Origin: Temnothorax longispinosus
Taxonomy: Eukaryota > Arthropoda > Insecta > Hymenoptera > Formicidae
Direction: 5' to 3'
Length of the DNA stretch: 64,000 nucleotides
Assembly (NCBI RefSeq): GCF_030848805.1
Contig: NC_092366.1
Coordinates: 4,216,001-4,280,000, forward strand
This document shows positions 1 to 11,355 of the stretch, one piece after another. Below the pieces are notes generated by a model. The model saw only the letters and a program-made list of their open reading frames with translations, ran no database searches and had not been told where the DNA came from. Position numbers and translations under genes: made by a program. Position 1 is the first letter of the stretch, and each line of letters opens with the position of its first letter.

Positions 1-1198
1 ATTAGCATCTTGAGATAAGATTTGATCATTAACAAAATAAAATTTGTTTCTCAATAATAATTACTTAAAGATTTTTATTTATTTTATTTAGATTGATTAG
101 ATTATCAAGTTTAATATTTTGTTTTATTAATAATTATTTTAATTAGGTAATTATATTGATACGGTCGAGTCCTATTTGCTTGCTCCCGAATTGTTTCATC
201 ATTCGATTTTTAAATCTCTTGCTCAAGCTGACAATGAGTTCAAAGAGACTGCGTTTGTGATTTCTTTTTCTAATACAAAACTTCTTATTTAATTAAAAAT
301 AAATTTATATGTTTTGCAATTTTTAAACCCCATAAATATAAAAAATAATTATTTTTTTAAAGTAATTAATTAAAAAGTTCTTAAATGCTGTTCGCTTCGC
401 GATAGATTAGAGAATTTACAGTTATTATAAATGCTACTTTGTAGTTAACATTTCAAATACTGACTTACAATGTCGCGAATGTACCGTAATACCGCAAACA
501 AGACGCACCTAACTGTTTCTCTTGATCGTTCAAGTTTAAACTGCGACTGACTTTAAGTCTTGCAAAAACGCTGTCTATTGTAACATTGTAACCGACATTA
601 ATTTTGCAACATACGATTCCGTCGAACTTATAACGTCTTAACTCGCTTTCGGACCACCCAAATTAAATGCGTGAACTTTTTTTTATTACGCATTTAAGAT
701 ACGGTCCGTTAGCTTCATCAATATCGTTAGATAAGTAATCAGAATCCTTTCTCAAACCTGCCGTATGACTTTATCGATTCGGCGAATCTCGAGGAAATTG
801 TAAAAATCGTGAACTTTGCGGAACTCGTCGCTATTGATGACGATCGTCACTGTCGAACCGATAAGAAAGGAACGTGTTTCTGCAATCGACTCGTAATATG
901 CACAGGTGCGAATAGAACCGCAGGCGCACGGCAAATAGTGGTTTGCGGTACGTGATGATACTAATTTTATCGCGATTCCGCAAAACTAGGGTTGTGCTAC
1001 ACTAATACACTGTACCTCTTCCGATTGCATTTTTTCTTTTGAGTTCATACGCACAATTTTACACGGTTTAACCTTGTAATTCACGACGAATCGATTTGAT
1101 ACGCCACTTGCAGATGATTTCTGCATATTCGCGTTGCAATCCTTCAAAGAATTTCTTCGTCTACCTTCGAATCGCGTTCTAGGTATACCTCAATCCAA

Positions 1199-1349
1199 TT
1201 TCGAAATAATAAAAATAATAACTGCCAATTGAACTTATTAATCTCATCGTTAAAAGCTTTCTGTGTTCCCTATCTGTTTAAAAATGTCTCAATTGTCTCA
1301 GGAGACCATAAATCTTAATAAACAAATTCCAACTAAAATTAAATAAAGA
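1199..1349 (+). repeat. Copy 1 of a dispersed direct repeat
   Basis: This stretch shares an ordered series of words with 2569-2730: CTTATTAATCT, ATCGTTAAAAGCTTTCTGT, AATGTCTCAATTG, GAGACC and AATAAACAAAT followed by AAAATTAAAT. Small indels separate the shared words. It is probably an old transposon-derived or segmental duplicate; no coding capacity is visible. Confidence 0.75.
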
Positions 1350-2568
1350 AAATTACCTTAAAAAAACAATTACCTTATAAAACAATTATTTTCTTTATAA
1401 CTTTGATAAAAAAACAGACTTAATAATTTACACAAGGAGACTTTATGACACATAAAATATTGGAGAGAAAATATTCCTTCATAAACATCATCGGAAACGT
1501 TAAACGAACAGAGACTTTGTAAGGAATCGCGAGAGACCTTGCAGCATCCAAGGTACATCCAAGATACACCGGTGCCTAAGTCCCGGGACCTCTCACCTCT
1601 TCAATCGCTTTTGGCGTCCTTTGTAGTGGCTCGCGCCGATGCACCATCATCGCGTCATCCTCGGAATCAAACACATGTCTCCGTTCCGGGACGCGCGATG
1701 ATCTTCAAGCTCGTTAATCGCGCGACGAGCGACGGCGGCGTTTTGCCAGCTGTCGCGCGCGTTGACTCTTGACTCGTGACTTTCTCGGTGCCGCGCGCAA
1801 TTTGTATTACGCACGATCGGAGAATTCTGCGTGCGGACGAGACGCGGTGCGGGGCGAGGATGGAGGAACGGAGTGCAACGTTGATTATTATTATTACTTT
1901 TTTAATGGCATGCGGATTGCACCGCGTCGAGAGAGTGCGTGCGTACGTTCTGCCGAGTCCGCGTTCGCGGAAGTAACGGAACGAAGAATCGAAGAGGAGC
2001 TTATTAGCATATGATCTCGAGTACGACCGCCCACTTATATACGCGCTCCGTAATTGTTACATCCTGTTCGTTACGGATCACTATGCCGATGTCGATCAAA
2101 TAAGGCCGTCAAAAGCGTCGCTCGCTTAGGACTTAGCCTCGATACTCGACTGCTTTCTTAAGCGATTCATTATGTCTCACGTGGAAGCGCGTGCACCCTT
2201 TAAGATTGGAGAGAATGCTGTAATTTTCTGAGGTTCATTAAGCAAAGTGTCTATCTCGAGGATGAGTATACGCCAAGTATTATGCACCTTCGGGAAGACA
2301 GAAGAAAAATCGGGGCTAATGGCTAATTAATAGCTTCATTTAATAGCTGTTTCGAAATATTATTTTTTATGATATGCATTGGAAATATTAAATTGCAACA
2401 GCATTTGCTATTTCTAAATTTGGTCATTATTCATCAAGAGCGTTGAAAAAGATAGAAAAAAATCGTATTATATAAAAATTTACAATTGCAATTTAAATTG
2501 TTTCATCAATCTGCTGAAATAATTATATCGAGCAGAATTGAAATCATTAAAGAGTGGGACAAGCTAAT

Positions 2569-2730
2569 AATTTCGGAATGATAAAAATTTAAAATAACAG
2601 CTGATTGAACGGTACTTATTAATCTTTATCGTTAAAAGCTTTCTGTATTTCCGAATATATTTACAAATGTCTCAATTGCTTCACGAGACCAATCTCAATA
2701 AACAAATCCCAATTAAAATTAAATGAAGAA
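2569..2730 (+). repeat. Copy 2 of a dispersed direct repeat
   Basis: Same orientation as the copy at 1199-1349 and offset by about 1.37 kb. The central words TCGTTAAAAGCTTTCTGT and AATGTCTCAATTG are identical, while flanking parts have diverged. Confidence 0.75.
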
Positions 2731-3984
2731 TATATTAAACAGCGCGCGATAACATGTCTTATATCTTTTCAAGAACTGAAAAGCGTAATTGATTGTCGAG
2801 CCGTTAAAAAAACAAGTGTCGCAATCGACTTCGCGAACACGTGGAATTGTGCGAGTGCCGCGCGAGCGATATGTAACAGTCGGACGAAACCGCGCGCGCG
2901 ATGGAGAACTTACTGGTTTCGCCCGTCATTAATTACACGGCATTAAACTCACGGTAATTGCCGGCTATTTAACGCGCCGGAGAGCCGAACTTTTACTAGA
3001 CGAGGCCTCGTACACGTTCTTGGCAGGGCGCAGCAGTGGAACAGCTATCATTGTGCAGCACTATAGGCTACGCAACGTCGCGCCGCGAATGCATGAGGAA
3101 TCATTAGAGGCGCAATATTAGAGCAATTAAGTAAACTCGCGCGCCAGATGTCTTAATTATTTCAAAGCGTTTCCCTTTGCACGCGTGTCACGTCTTATCG
3201 CCGACTGTGACAAACAATAGTATCGCTATGAGAAAATCGTTCTGCATAGAGATAAGACTAAATGAACAATCGCTCGCTTGACGGGTGGAAATTTGTTTCT
3301 CGCCTCTCATAAATCAATCAAGTGACGTGCATTTGTACGCATCTTTTTACCGTTCAATGGTCTGTCATACAACGATCCGCGATGATTGATAAACTCGAAT
3401 TAAAAAAAAAATCGGGAGATGTAATCTATATTTATAGTATAATACAATAATAGGTAAGCATAAAAAATTATGATAAAAAAACTGTCGTAAAGTTATAAAA
3501 ATTTTTTACTCAACCTCAGCTAATTCATGCAATAAGCGAGGAAAGAGTGTGTTTCGGGCTTCCGGCGTTGTGTTAGCAGAGAAACACATCGACGAGAGAT
3601 TAATGAAGATTTCAATATATAATTCTATAGATGTTAAAGCCATTAAGTAAATGCGACTTTCTCGTACGAGAACTTCGCGTTCGAGGCCGTGGTACAAATT
3701 GAGATAACAGATGCCGAACAGGTGACGATTCCTTGATAAAGGCTCACAAGGGAGATCTACAAATCCGTGACTATTTAGCGCCGCGGGCGCTATCGCCGCA
3801 GAACTAGACGTATAAATTCTTTCAGCGAAAGTTACACACACATTTCTCTCCGGCGACCCGGCAGGCCAACGAAAGAAAGTAGCAAGAAGAAGCGCGTGGT
3901 TCTACTTTTCCGGCTGCTGCGTATCACCCGAATGTTACACGAACGCGCGTTTCTCACACTCCTTCCCCCCCTTTCTTTCCGCAG

Positions 3985-6900
3985 CGAGCAATGAGCAGCA
4001 CGACAAGGATAGCCTGAACGAGACCGGAAGTACGACGGGTGGCACCGTGGAGGGCGCGCCGAGTGGTGGCCCCAGCAGGGGTGACAGGACCAAGGACAAG
4101 GAGGACCACGCGTCCGCGCAGGCATCCACCTCGGCGCCACCGGCGAGATCCTTGGTCTCCAGAATCCTGGCAAGGACACGGTCGCCTCAGGACCTGCTAG
4201 ATCATTCGGAACCCTAGTAAAATCTTGGGCTATCATTTTTGCCCTATTTTACCACCTATAGAGATTTATTTATTTATTAAAGCGTGCTTATTTGTACATA
4301 TTGAAAATTTTAACGTTTAATTTCTCTCTATTCTTTATTTCATTTTAATTTTGGAATTTTTATGGAAGTTCTATTGAAGTAAAAGTTGCGGAGAGCTCTC
4401 AGATATAATATCTTGGCTACATATGTGCGTCCATCCTAGCAAGATTTATTTCTTTTATTATTTTCAAATCTTACACAGAGATTATAATTACTAATTTTGA
4501 TCTCTTATTTTGTGTCACAGCTCGCAATTATGGGTGGTTCTCTCAAACGTGTACGGCGAGCTGATCGTCGTATTAACATTGGCGGTGTGCTTGGCCGAGG
4601 TCATGGACACGCCTGTGCCACTGCTCAGCTTGCAGGTACAAGTGATCGAACTCGCTCGACCGGGTTCCATAAATAAATCGCCTTATCGCGGATACCCGCG
4701 TCGCGTCGGTTCAAGAAAGCGAGCGTGCTCCGGGATAACATGCAACGCGTCAAAGTCTCGAAAGTATAACCGTTCGCGATGTCGGACTTAGAATTATCGT
4801 ACCGTTACTTCACACAATCTGGGGAAAGTCCGAGTGTCGATCGGACAGCCTTGAACTGAAAACACGTCGATTCGGGATACCCTCTGAAAATCCCAGATCC
4901 TATAGCGATGCAAAAAAAAATTAATTGCTCGTTTTTATCTTAGAACGTAATAATGTCCACAGTTCGACAGAAAGTGGGCTTTATTTAAAAGGATTTAAAG
5001 AGATTATCTAAATCGTTTTAAAAGTATACAGTTATTTGATGAAACTTGCAATATCACTTAAATTGATTTCAGCAAAGCTGATTCAACAAAATCTCCACAA
5101 TTTATCGTAGTACATCATAACATATTATATTTCATCTTTACTAACAGATTTTTCTAAAACAGTTAATATGATCTTTTATATATTTGCATAATTTTGAGGA
5201 ACAATTTCATTTCAATCCCCAGTTTAATCTTAGAAAGCATTTTGAAAGTGCGAGAAGAGATAATTATGTATTATACATTGAATAATATTGCCGGTACCGG
5301 AACTACGTGAGAGATTATCGGGATTAAAACCGCGCGTAGCGATTCAATGTAATCAGAATTATGTCAAATAATCTGTACCGAAACGGCCGTAATCGCGGAG
5401 TTTGCGCGCGCTTTGGGATTACGGAGGAGCTTCCATTCACGTAAATTACAGATCAGGGAGCCACGTAAATGAAACGGTACGTCGTCGCGCGAGTTTCAAG
5501 ATAACCGGTTCGCTACGTTTATCTAGTCCGATGACCCTTTTCCGCCCGGGTGGTCCCCCGCGTTTCACGGACGCTCCAAATCGCATTCCTAGTATCTGCG
5601 TTTTGCATAACGAGCGCATTTCACATACGAAGGAGATCCGTAATTGCGTGTCTTTCAGGGGGTATTTCTCATGTATCTCTACGTGGGCAGCATCGCCGTC
5701 ATCATCGGCATCTACATATGGGTGCTGGTCGACAGTTGCGGCAGCTTAAGCCGAGGTGGTAACGGGCTCGGAGACGCGGAACTCGGTGGCGCGTCGCTCA
5801 CCAGATTCGGATCATTAAAACGGGCGCACATCTCCAGAGCCAGGACGGCGCCGACCAGTTTCTATATACGAGTCGGAGCGCTCTGTAAGAGATAGCGTTA
5901 ATCCGCTTAAAGGACATTTAGTTTAAAAATTATTTGGCATTTAAAAATTTCTCGTAAGGCTTTCACCTTTCACCCTTCACTTTCATTTAATATTTAAATC
6001 GGTATTCGTTACAAATATAATTTTTTAAATTCACTTGAAACTCTCGTTGTTAGAGCACCTTTTGCTCGTTCGATTAAAAAATCCTAGCTGTGGAGATGGA
6101 TTTCATTATCTGTTTCATTATCTGTACGTTTTCAGTGTTCGGCCTGGCGACGCTGGTCTTCAACGGCCTGGAGATGGCAATGCACTCGATGATGCAGGGT
6201 GCCGAGTGCTTGACCGACGTGGTCTTTGTGCATCCGGTGCTGCACGGCTTGTTCACCTTCTTGCAGATGCACTTTCTCTTCGTAAACTCGCAGGCAAGCA
6301 TCAATCTTACGTTCGTGGTCAGACAATGCGCGAACGCGATTCTTCGTCGCGCTCTGATGCGTCGACGGCCTACGTATATCGTACACACTGACGTGATCGT
6401 ACGCAGCGTTTGAATTAGAACAAAGGATTTTTAAAGATTAAAACTTATATAAATATTATACAGAATTGAAATTTTATTGAAACTACTTTAAAGTGTTCCA
6501 AATCGATTTTATTCCCATTCGAAAGAGAATAAATTATTTGTATTCGTCACTCTGTTCCTTCAGGTGCTCGTAGAGCGCTTCGGTCTTGCAGCCAGATTCG
6601 GTTTCACGCATCTCGCGGCCACCAATGTCGCGGTCTGGGCGCGTCTGGTGATTTGGGATACAGCGCAAGAGTGGACTTACTTCGTACACTTGGCGCAACA
6701 CGAGCAGCAAACGTCCGTATCTCCCCTGAGTCTTCGAGGATTCCCCGGATCCTTGACGAGACACTCGCGGGATCTTCTAGGTATATGATTCATCAACTTT
6801 TCGCTCTGGCGAGGAAGTTTTTCAAAAGTAATTACGCGAATTACTTCTTTCAGATAATTCGGCGAAGAAGGGAGGCACCTTCAAGCCCTATCAACCTGTT

Positions 6901-8082
6901 TCGAACGAGCAAATCTCGCAAGTAATCGCGTTGCAAGAATGCTTGAACACTAATACCTTGGGACAGCTGTGGACTTCAAGCATGCCCTTCTTATATCCCT
7001 TTATCGTACAATTTAGGTACGTATTATGTTAAATGTTTGCCAACTGGATTAAAATTTTCAAATTCTAATTTAGTTCATTCGTTAATTTTATTCGTCAATT
7101 AAATCAAATTGTAAGTTGTGATAAAAAGCTAAACATAAATATAAATCTAAATTTTTAATTAAATTTTAATATAAGTTTTTCATTTTTTCGTGCGAGTCTT
7201 AGACGTGAGTGAATTCTTATAATTTCTCCAAATAATTTCTCTTTCAGTTTGATCGCCGCGGCGGTGACCTTCGTGATGGGTCAGAACGTCGGTCGGGGTC
7301 GATTGACTAAACAAAAATTCCACGGCAGCAAAGACTTGAGTAGCCACAGCCGGGTAGGTTGCGACGGTTCTAGCAAGGGCCTCTTCCTGGGTATTCTTTG
7401 CATGGTCGCCGGTATCGTGGTGATCCTCATCTTCCTCGTCGTGCGAGAGGACGAGAACTTCCCCTCCGCCACGTTGTCGTGGCTCACGTGCGGCACTCTG
7501 ATCGGCATCCTGACGCTGAGCAGCCTGATGACGGCCAGTGGTCTCGTGCAGGTGCGTCAGATCTCGGTGGTGATGCGAGCACCGGCCGCCCTGGACAGCC
7601 TTCTGTCGAACGTGTCGCTCTTCGGGGTGCAACTCTACTCCGTATTCACCATCGTGGTGTGCGCCTGTTCGCTGGCCATGTCGGATCAGGACGAGACCGA
7701 GGACACGCGGGCCAGACACATCATGCTGCTGTCGATGTCGATCCTGCAGCTGGTGCAGTGCTTCGCGCAGAGCACGCTGATCGCCGAGACCTCGCGACGC
7801 TCGTGCATAACGCGCTTCCAAATGCTGGCGAAACCCGGGCGCCAAGTGATCACCTTCCTACTGTTCAGCAACGCCGTGCTCTGGGCCTTCGACACCGTGA
7901 TCACGCAGAATTGGCTGTCGCAGGAGCTGCAGCTACGATTCTTCGGCGTGCTCGCCTGGGGCGTGTTGTCCAGGATCGGGCTACCCCTACTAATTTTCTA
8001 TAGGTTCCACAGCTGCGTGCTGTTGCTGGAGGCGTGGAACAAGTGTTACAGAACGCCACGGGGAGAGCACCCTCTCAACTGA
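3985..8082 (+). CDS. OtopL: Otopetrin-like proton channel (5' end not identified)
   Basis: Otopetrins are 12-helix proton-selective channels of the plasma membrane; insect members act in acid sensing. Exons read from the sequence: 3985-4216, 4521-4635, 5659-5884, 6136-6293, 6564-6780, 6854-7016 and 7248-8082, with all junction phases agreeing. The visible product is about 647 residues. The first exon encodes a hydrophilic Ser/Thr/Gly-rich cytosolic tail. The second holds a hydrophobic helix beginning LWVVLSNVYGELIVV, the third MYLYVGSIAVIIGIYIWVLV, the fourth GLATLVFNGLEMAMHSMM, and the last exon carries at least five helices ending at GLPLLIFYRFHSC, the usual otopetrin C-terminal end. Exon 3985 starts with two bases completing a codon, so at least one upstream coding exon is missing from my model. 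Exon 4 ends at CAG before GCAAGC, a GC donor; a GT donor (GTAAAC) at 6281 would delete four residues. The family assignment is firm; the exact insect paralogue is not. Confidence 0.93.
6294..6563 (+). other. Candidate GC-AG intron in the otopetrin gene
   Basis: The upstream exon ends with codons for FLFVNSQ and the next bases are GCAAGC, which matches the strong consensus seen around the rare GC donor class. The acceptor is a normal pyrimidine-rich TTCCTTCAG. Phase is 0 on both sides. A competing GT donor (GTAAAC at 6281) is also phase 0 and would remove VNSQ. Confidence 0.55.
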
Positions 8083-8923
8083 CAGCGCAGAATCTCACGC
8101 CGAGTCTCGTGCAGGTTCGTTAATAGTATCAATACTCTTGAAGATTGATTAAAATCATGATTACAATACTTGATGTCGCGTATTAATATAATTTTAATAT
8201 TGTATTGTCTGAGTAATTTTATTCAATCCATAAATGTAAGCATTCTTTATATATTAAACAAAGAATCTTAAATTCTCTTGAAGTTAAAGCATATTGCACA
8301 GTTGATACATGTTTTTAAATACTTTTTGTGTAACTTTTGGATGAAAGTCAATATACTTTGATGAACTTAACATCTTGTTTGCTTATGAAACACACTGTCG
8401 TGTCGACAGACTGCATTCTGGCTTGCAAGAACCTTACTGTCCCGAGAGATCAGTGCCGATGGACAACGCTTACAAGCGGCTACTGCACCCGAATTCGCTG
8501 CCGTTGGACGCGATGCATCTTCTCCCCTACGTGGACAGCGCGAGCTGGCTGTACCTGGATCCGAATCCCGTTTTTCCCGTTTTCGAACGCCTACCGAGTC
8601 TGGAGTGCGATGCGTCGTTAATATCCGAACAGCACCGTCACCACCATCACCACCATCACTATCATCATCATCACCGTCACCGCGGCTGCCAGAGGCGACA
8701 TCGTCGAGTACTGAGCGATCCCGGCGGATGGAACGCCGGTATTCGGATGAACGCGACGCGACACCGGCGAGTACTCAGCAGCGCCGACATTGATCTTATG
8801 CCAGCGTCGATTGACGAGGCCAATGAAGATAATCTATCGCCCGAGGAGGAGACAAGAGCGTCGACCTTCAGAAAAGTGCCATGGCACCCTAATTTACATA
8901 TGCTCAAAATTAGGAGAACGTAA
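8083..8923 (+). CDS. Possible C-terminal extension of the otopetrin (readthrough or alternative splicing)
   Basis: After the UGA at 8080-8082 the same frame stays open to a donor-like CAG/GTTCGT at 8114/8115. An acceptor-like GACAG at 8405-8409 begins an exon (8410-8923) whose phase matches exactly, giving 181 further codons to a TAA. The peptide is complex rather than repetitive: it includes LHPNSLPLDAMHLLPYVDSA, a His-rich tract at about 8633-8683 and an acidic end with NEDNLSPEEETRAS. Alternatively a donor at 8003/8004 (TATAG/GTTCCA) joins the same acceptor in frame and skips both the last 26 codons and the stop. The acceptor has a poor pyrimidine tract and both donors are weak, so this may be an isoform-specific exon or a separate exon. 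I see the frame continuity directly; the expression is inferred. Confidence 0.5.
8633..8683 (+). repeat. CAC/CAT triplet tract (poly-His in the extension frame)
   Basis: A run of CAC and CAT codons with a few CGT and TAT interruptions. In the frame of the candidate otopetrin extension it reads as a His-rich stretch; in the +1 frame it reads Ser/Pro. Confidence 0.85.
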
Positions 8924-9646
8924 ACGCAACCATTACGATTGCGACGAAGAAGCGACTGTCTTGAACGAACAAGAATCTAAGAGAAGTCTCGAAAAAAAAG
9001 TCTAATCTCTTTCTAAGAAGTCTTTTAGAATTTTGTATTATTTAAGGCTGAATTGTTGTAAATTCAAGAGATAAATGCACGGAGCATGTTTATGATCGTA
9101 CTATCCATATTGTAAAGTTCTCTCTAGTAAACTCTATAAATAATTCAAAGTAAACTAATTCTATAATTACGACCTATCCTAAATTGGTTTAAAAATTAGC
9201 AGGCTAAATTGATAATCTACATACGATTTTTCCATATCTGAAGTAGAACGCTTTTTCTTGCAATGATTGTCTCTGAGAGTGCGATATACCGTTCGGTTTC
9301 ACGTGCAATATTTTTAGATTTTAAGCTCACGCTATATATAGTGTACAAATGATTGTTATAGACGTGCGTCGTGTAGACAATAGATTCCGCGTCTCTATCG
9401 CGAGAGCCATCGGGATTGCATCGCATTCGTGAAAACGAATGGGCGATGCAATGCTTTGTACCTTACTAATTAATGCTGAAAAAGAGTTGTAATTATTATT
9501 CGCGAGCGTATATTTTTGTACATATTTATTGCAAACATTTTATATATGGATCTGACAGGATAACACACACGAAACAGAATTCTCGGTAGAACTCCGTTTA
9601 TTATATCTAGAGAAATATGACTTTACTTATTGAATATAATCTAAGA

Positions 9647-9652
9647 AATAAA
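9647..9652 (+). terminator. Candidate poly(A) signal for the otopetrin transcript
   Basis: A canonical AATAAA followed within about 15 bases by AAGTGTGTTCCCC, a GT-rich downstream element. It lies about 725 bp past the TAA of the candidate extension exon. Position-based inference only. Confidence 0.35.
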
Positions 9653-9785
9653 ATTCTTCAATAAGTGTGTTCCCCTCTTCCTAACATTATTTTTATACGT
9701 TTATACTTCAAATAATATAAGATCATATGGATACATAATCAAAGTTATAGACGCGCATATGCCTTGAAATCATCTTATTATAATC

Positions 9786-9846
9786 TAGTTATATATTTTA
9801 TACATATATAAATTATATATTTATCTATATATAAAATATATAACTA
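9786..9846. repeat. AT-rich inverted repeat
   Basis: Arms TAGTTATATATTTTATA (9786-9802) and its exact reverse complement (9830-9846) flank an AT-rich centre. It could form a hairpin but the composition is low complexity. Confidence 0.7.
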
Positions 9847-10995
9847 ATCATGTAAAAAGCACGTATTCGATCTACTATTAATGGTTTATGAAAATTTTAT
9901 TACCAATATATACGCAATCAGTATTCATTTTAATCGAAGATTCGAGATAATTTTCAAAATCTTAAAGACTACGTTCTTAAGATTACTGGTTCGCAAACCG
10001 GTATTTTCGTACTTACAAGTTATTAATTAGGACAATGTAAAAGAAGAACTATACCATTTTTTATGACTATTGTATTTCATAAGATTTTCAGTGAACGCTC
10101 GATTTATGAAATTTTTTTCTCAAAATATGGTTCTGATAAATGGAGTTCTACTGCTGAGCTCTCTTGTAGGTCGCATTATTTTGATACCTTATAAGTACTC
10201 AACGTGACAGTTTATCCATCTCGCATACGAAGAAATAGCATTAATTCGTGTTCAATGCTTCACTTTATCATAAGTATATTGTATCTTTTGGACGAAAAAA
10301 TAGCGAGGCAGTGCCGATTTAGTTATTCCTTCTTAAGTGAACAATATAAAAATATTAATCAGTTTTAAGAATAAATTTAATGTCTATTTCACTAAATTTT
10401 CTACTTTTCAAACCACTTGCATGAAATTATTCGTTTTGAGTCTTGCGATTAATAAATCTGGTGGCGATTAATTATACCACGATATTATTAACGGCACTGA
10501 CATAGAGATATTAAGCAAGATAAATATTAAAAAGGAAATTTCGACAATTAATATGTAGACAATAGAATAAAAAAGAATACTTACATCTATTATACCGATA
10601 TTGCGAATCGAACATACTTGACACACTGCTAATGGCACTATTTCGAAAACATACCTATCTGAGAAGCTGGTGATAACGATAACAGAGTGCGATCGATGGG
10701 AGCATTAGGTAATAAAATGCAATGTACACAATAAAATTCATCTTTTTAAAAAACAAAGAGCGCTCTGTAATATATAACAAACTATACTGATTCACAGTAA
10801 AAGTTCTTTCGAAGATATATCACTGATGCATGCTGTTGTGTGTATATATGTTTATCTAGCTTTACATTGTGTGTATATATATACATACACACACACACTC
10901 TTATATATATAGATCAAGGGATAAACAAACGCTAGCGTTCTTTAACTCATTAAAGGCGCTCACACATTTCATCATCGAGAGATAATTTATCATTC

Positions 10996-11001
10996 TTTAT
11001 T
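10996..11001 (-). terminator. Candidate poly(A) signal for the Hip transcript
   Basis: TTTATT on the plus strand reads AATAAA on the minus strand, about 355 bp downstream of the Hip stop codon. Several other AT-rich hexamers are nearby, so the assignment is tentative. Confidence 0.3.
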
Positions 11002-11355
11002 TCAAGAAGCATGATTTTTTTAAATAAGTAATTCGAAAAAATAGAACACAAAAATAATTTCAAGAAATTTAAAGTGAGCTAAGTAATCTGAAATCACAGA
11101 TTGAAGATTACCCGGTAAAAGAACAACAAGAATTAAATACAGGATCTTTAGGAACCTGCTGACGCGTACTAGGATTAATCCTATATACACTTAAAGGACC
11201 CCTTAAATTATCAGTTCTTTTCAATATGAGTTTCCTGTTTAGCGCATTTCACCGCAACATAAAAGAAGAATTAACATAAATCAGCCTTTAATGAGTCAAA
11301 CTAATCGAAAATGTAACACGCTCTCCGTATTCGTTGTAAGGTGATTAGATCGCGA

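Larger units (their letters stand above)
1..3984. other. Non-coding region upstream of the visible otopetrin exons
   Basis: Mostly AT-rich sequence. Two CpG-rich blocks stand out (about 1560-2020 and 2830-3110) and could be promoter or 5' untranslated exon DNA. The missing otopetrin upstream exon must end in phase 1; I found no convincing ATG-to-donor segment that does so. A short ORF at 1861-1976 (MEERSATLIIIITFLMACG...) looks like a signal peptide but lacks any matching splice phase. A diverged direct repeat is present at about 1199-1349 and 2569-2730. Confidence 0.5.
8924..11355. other. AT-rich convergent intergenic region between the otopetrin and Hip genes
   Basis: No coding exon is recognisable. 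The two genes converge here. AATAAA lies at 9647-9652 on the plus strand, followed by a GT-rich stretch, and TTTATT at 10996-11001 reads AATAAA on the minus strand about 355 bp beyond the Hip stop. An AT-rich inverted repeat occupies 9786-9846, and a TATATA/ACACAC tract lies near 10855-10910. Confidence 0.5.

Noticed and set aside
7180..7845. 221-codon minus-strand ORF
   Set aside because: Antisense to the last otopetrin exon, which has clear family similarity and membrane segments.
7398..8003. 201-codon plus-strand ORF in another frame
   Set aside because: Overlaps the otopetrin exon; His/Arg/Asp-rich shadow without hydrophobic helices.
8005..8114. Second open frame (VPQLRAVAGGVEQVLQ...) over the otopetrin 3' end
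   Set aside because: Would need an acceptor only a few bases after a donor-like site and leads to a low-complexity Ser/Pro reading of exon 8; less protein-like than the frame matching otopetrin.
10855..10910. TATATA/ACACAC palindrome-like tract
   Set aside because: Low-complexity alternating repeat; no evidence for a structured RNA or element.
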